Shown here in pieces: positions 63,257-64,000 of a stretch of DNA of 64,000 nt. The translations under genes were made by a program, and so were the position numbers. Every line of letters starts with the position of its first letter. Position 1 is the stretch's first letter. Location of the stretch: positions 1-64,000 of the forward strand of contig VSSA01000004.1 of assembly GCA_008123405.1 (NCBI GenBank), read 5' to 3'. The notes under the pieces are model-generated. The model saw only the letters and a list, made by a program, of their open reading frames with translations, ran no database searches and was not told where the DNA came from. The stretch comes from Nocardioides sp. BGMRC 2183 (lineage in GTDB: Bacteria > Actinomycetota > Actinomycetes > Propionibacteriales > Nocardioidaceae).

Positions 63257-63787
63257 ATGAACACCAGTACCAAGCTCGCCACGGGCGTGCTCGCCCTGAC
63301 GGTGGCGTCCCTGCTGACCGCCTGCGGCAGCGACACCAGCGAGGCAGCGACCGACGAGCCGGCGACCGGGCAGAGCACCGACGAGGCGGCCCAGTTCAGC
63401 GTGGAGGACCCCTGGGTCAAGGCGACCGACGAGGAGATGACCGCCGCCTTCGGCACCCTGGTCAACGAGTCGGATGAGGAGATCACCGTCGTGGCCGCCA
63501 CCACCTCGGCCAGCGACATGACCGAGCTCCACGAAACCGTCCAGAACGACGACGGCTCGATGGCGATGCAGGCCAAGGAGGGCGGTTTCACCATTCCCGC
63601 CGGTGGTGAGCACGTGCTCGAGCCCGGTGGCGACCACGTCATGATGATGGACCTCACCGAGCCGGTCGAGGCCGGCACCGTCGTCACGATCACGTTCACG
63701 CTCGACGACGAGAGCACGGTGGCCGTCGAGTCGACCGTCAAGCCGTTCACCGGCGCCGACGAGAACTACCAGGGCGGCGAGCACTGA
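63257..63787 (+). CDS. Copper chaperone PCu(A)C-family lipoprotein
   Basis: This 176-aa protein has a signal peptide ending in LLTAC (lipobox), a Thr/Glu/Ala-rich linker and a cupredoxin-like PCu(A)C domain. The copper motif is present in order: His in TELHETV, Met in SMAMQ, then HVLEPGGDHVMMMDL with the last His and Met ligands. Such proteins deliver Cu(I) outside the membrane, often to cytochrome oxidase. Its stop overlaps the start of the DyP-type gene (TGATG). Confidence 0.9.
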   Translation: MNTSTKLATGVLALTVASLLTACGSDTSEAATDEPATGQSTDEAAQFSVEDPWVKATDEEMTAAFGTLVNESDEEITVVAATTSASDMTELHETVQNDDGSMAMQAKEGGFTIPAGGEHVLEPGGDHVMMMDLTEPVEAGTVVTITFTLDDESTVAVESTVKPFTGADENYQGGEH

Positions 63788-64000
63788 TGGGCGGCGGTCC
63801 TACCTGGGACCGCCGCCGGCTGCTCCGCACCGGCGCTGCCGCATTCGGCGGCGCCGGTGTCGGGTGGGGCGCCTCGGCGGTCGTCGCCGATCGAGCTGTG
63901 GCGGCCGATCAGGCGACCTCGGCCGGGACGGTGCAGCTGACCCCGGCAGCGGGCGCGGAGCTGGCGCCGGCAGCTGGCCGGCACCAGGCGGGGATCACCA
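63787..64000 (+). CDS. Tat-exported DyP-type peroxidase, N-terminal part
   Basis: Seventy-one codons are visible before the window ends. The start has a twin-arginine signal (DRRRLLRTGAAAFGGAG), followed by a mature N-terminus ending RHQAGIT, the segment that opens the fold of dye-decolourising/EfeB haem peroxidases. Export through Tat fits a folded haem enzyme. It is translationally coupled to the PCu(A)C gene. The catalytic Asp and haem His are beyond the edge, so the call rests on the leader and the HQAGI motif. Confidence 0.72.
   Translation, partial: MGGGPTWDRRRLLRTGAAAFGGAGVGWGASAVVADRAVAADQATSAGTVQLTPAAGAELAPAAGRHQAGIT

Overview
The window is chromosomal DNA of a high-GC actinobacterium. 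The protein families, the F420 genes, the frequent GTG starts and a housekeeping backbone (uvrD/pcrA - M23 peptidase - sucCD - DUF6350/perM - purN - purH - folD - DUF3017 - mdh - icd - trpS) recall mycobacteria and streptomycetes. The overall flavour, with many acyl-CoA and catabolic genes, is closest to Nocardioides or a relative. That assignment is inference; no rRNA is present to settle it. No tRNA, phage, transposase or CRISPR array was seen.

Layout. 1-3.4 kb: a partial Pro-rich protein, an acyl-CoA dehydrogenase and an LLM-class (probably F420-dependent) oxidoreductase, divergent from the F420H2-making NpdG. 3.4-9.4 kb: a YbaK deacylase, a PspC/LiaF-like envelope protein divergent from a PspC-domain histidine kinase with its NarL-type regulator, then L-2-hydroxyglutarate oxidase. 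9.5-17.7 kb: UvrD/PcrA helicase, a deaminase, an AbiEi/DUF559-type protein, a secreted M23 peptidase and succinyl-CoA synthetase. 17.8-21.8 kb: a split ECF sigma/membrane-sensor pair beside a single gene that fuses the same parts. 22-25.8 kb: perM, purN and purH, the last behind a ZTP riboswitch.

25.9-39.4 kb is the most interesting part. An accessory catabolic island sits between purH and folD, which belong to the conserved block. It encodes an MttB-family (non-pyrrolysine) methyltransferase, a corrinoid protein, a methyl-THF:corrinoid methyltransferase, a 2Fe-2S ATP-dependent corrinoid reactivator, a DUF1638 protein, a divergent MetF, PurU, a dimethylglycine/sarcosine dehydrogenase with its own EtfBA, and two IclR regulators. 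With folD next door this makes an apparently complete route: a quaternary amine (glycine betaine is the best guess) gives a methyl group to cobalamin, then to THF, which is oxidised through methylene- and formyl-THF to formate, while the demethylated amine is oxidised by the flavoprotein. The divergent iclR/mttB promoter carries a perfect GTTCCA-N5-TGGAAC inverted repeat.

40.3-50 kb: folD, DUF3017, malate dehydrogenase, a lipoprotein, aquaporin, monomeric isocitrate dehydrogenase and a fused asymmetric ABC exporter. 50-58 kb: two TetR genes, a P450, a two-subunit acyl-CoA dehydrogenase, an acyl-CoA ligase and a thioesterase, a fatty-acid/steroid-side-chain type module. 58-64 kb: an MFS exporter, trpS, a 2H phosphoesterase, YihY, a small membrane protein, and the start of a copper-chaperone/DyP-peroxidase operon.

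Non-coding structure is rich. Two 161-bp MITE-like elements lie in opposite orientation 28 kb apart. A 70-bp perfect direct repeat, repeat-flanked hairpins at convergent junctions and many candidate leaderless promoters (TAnnnT 5-9 bp before the start codon) are also present.
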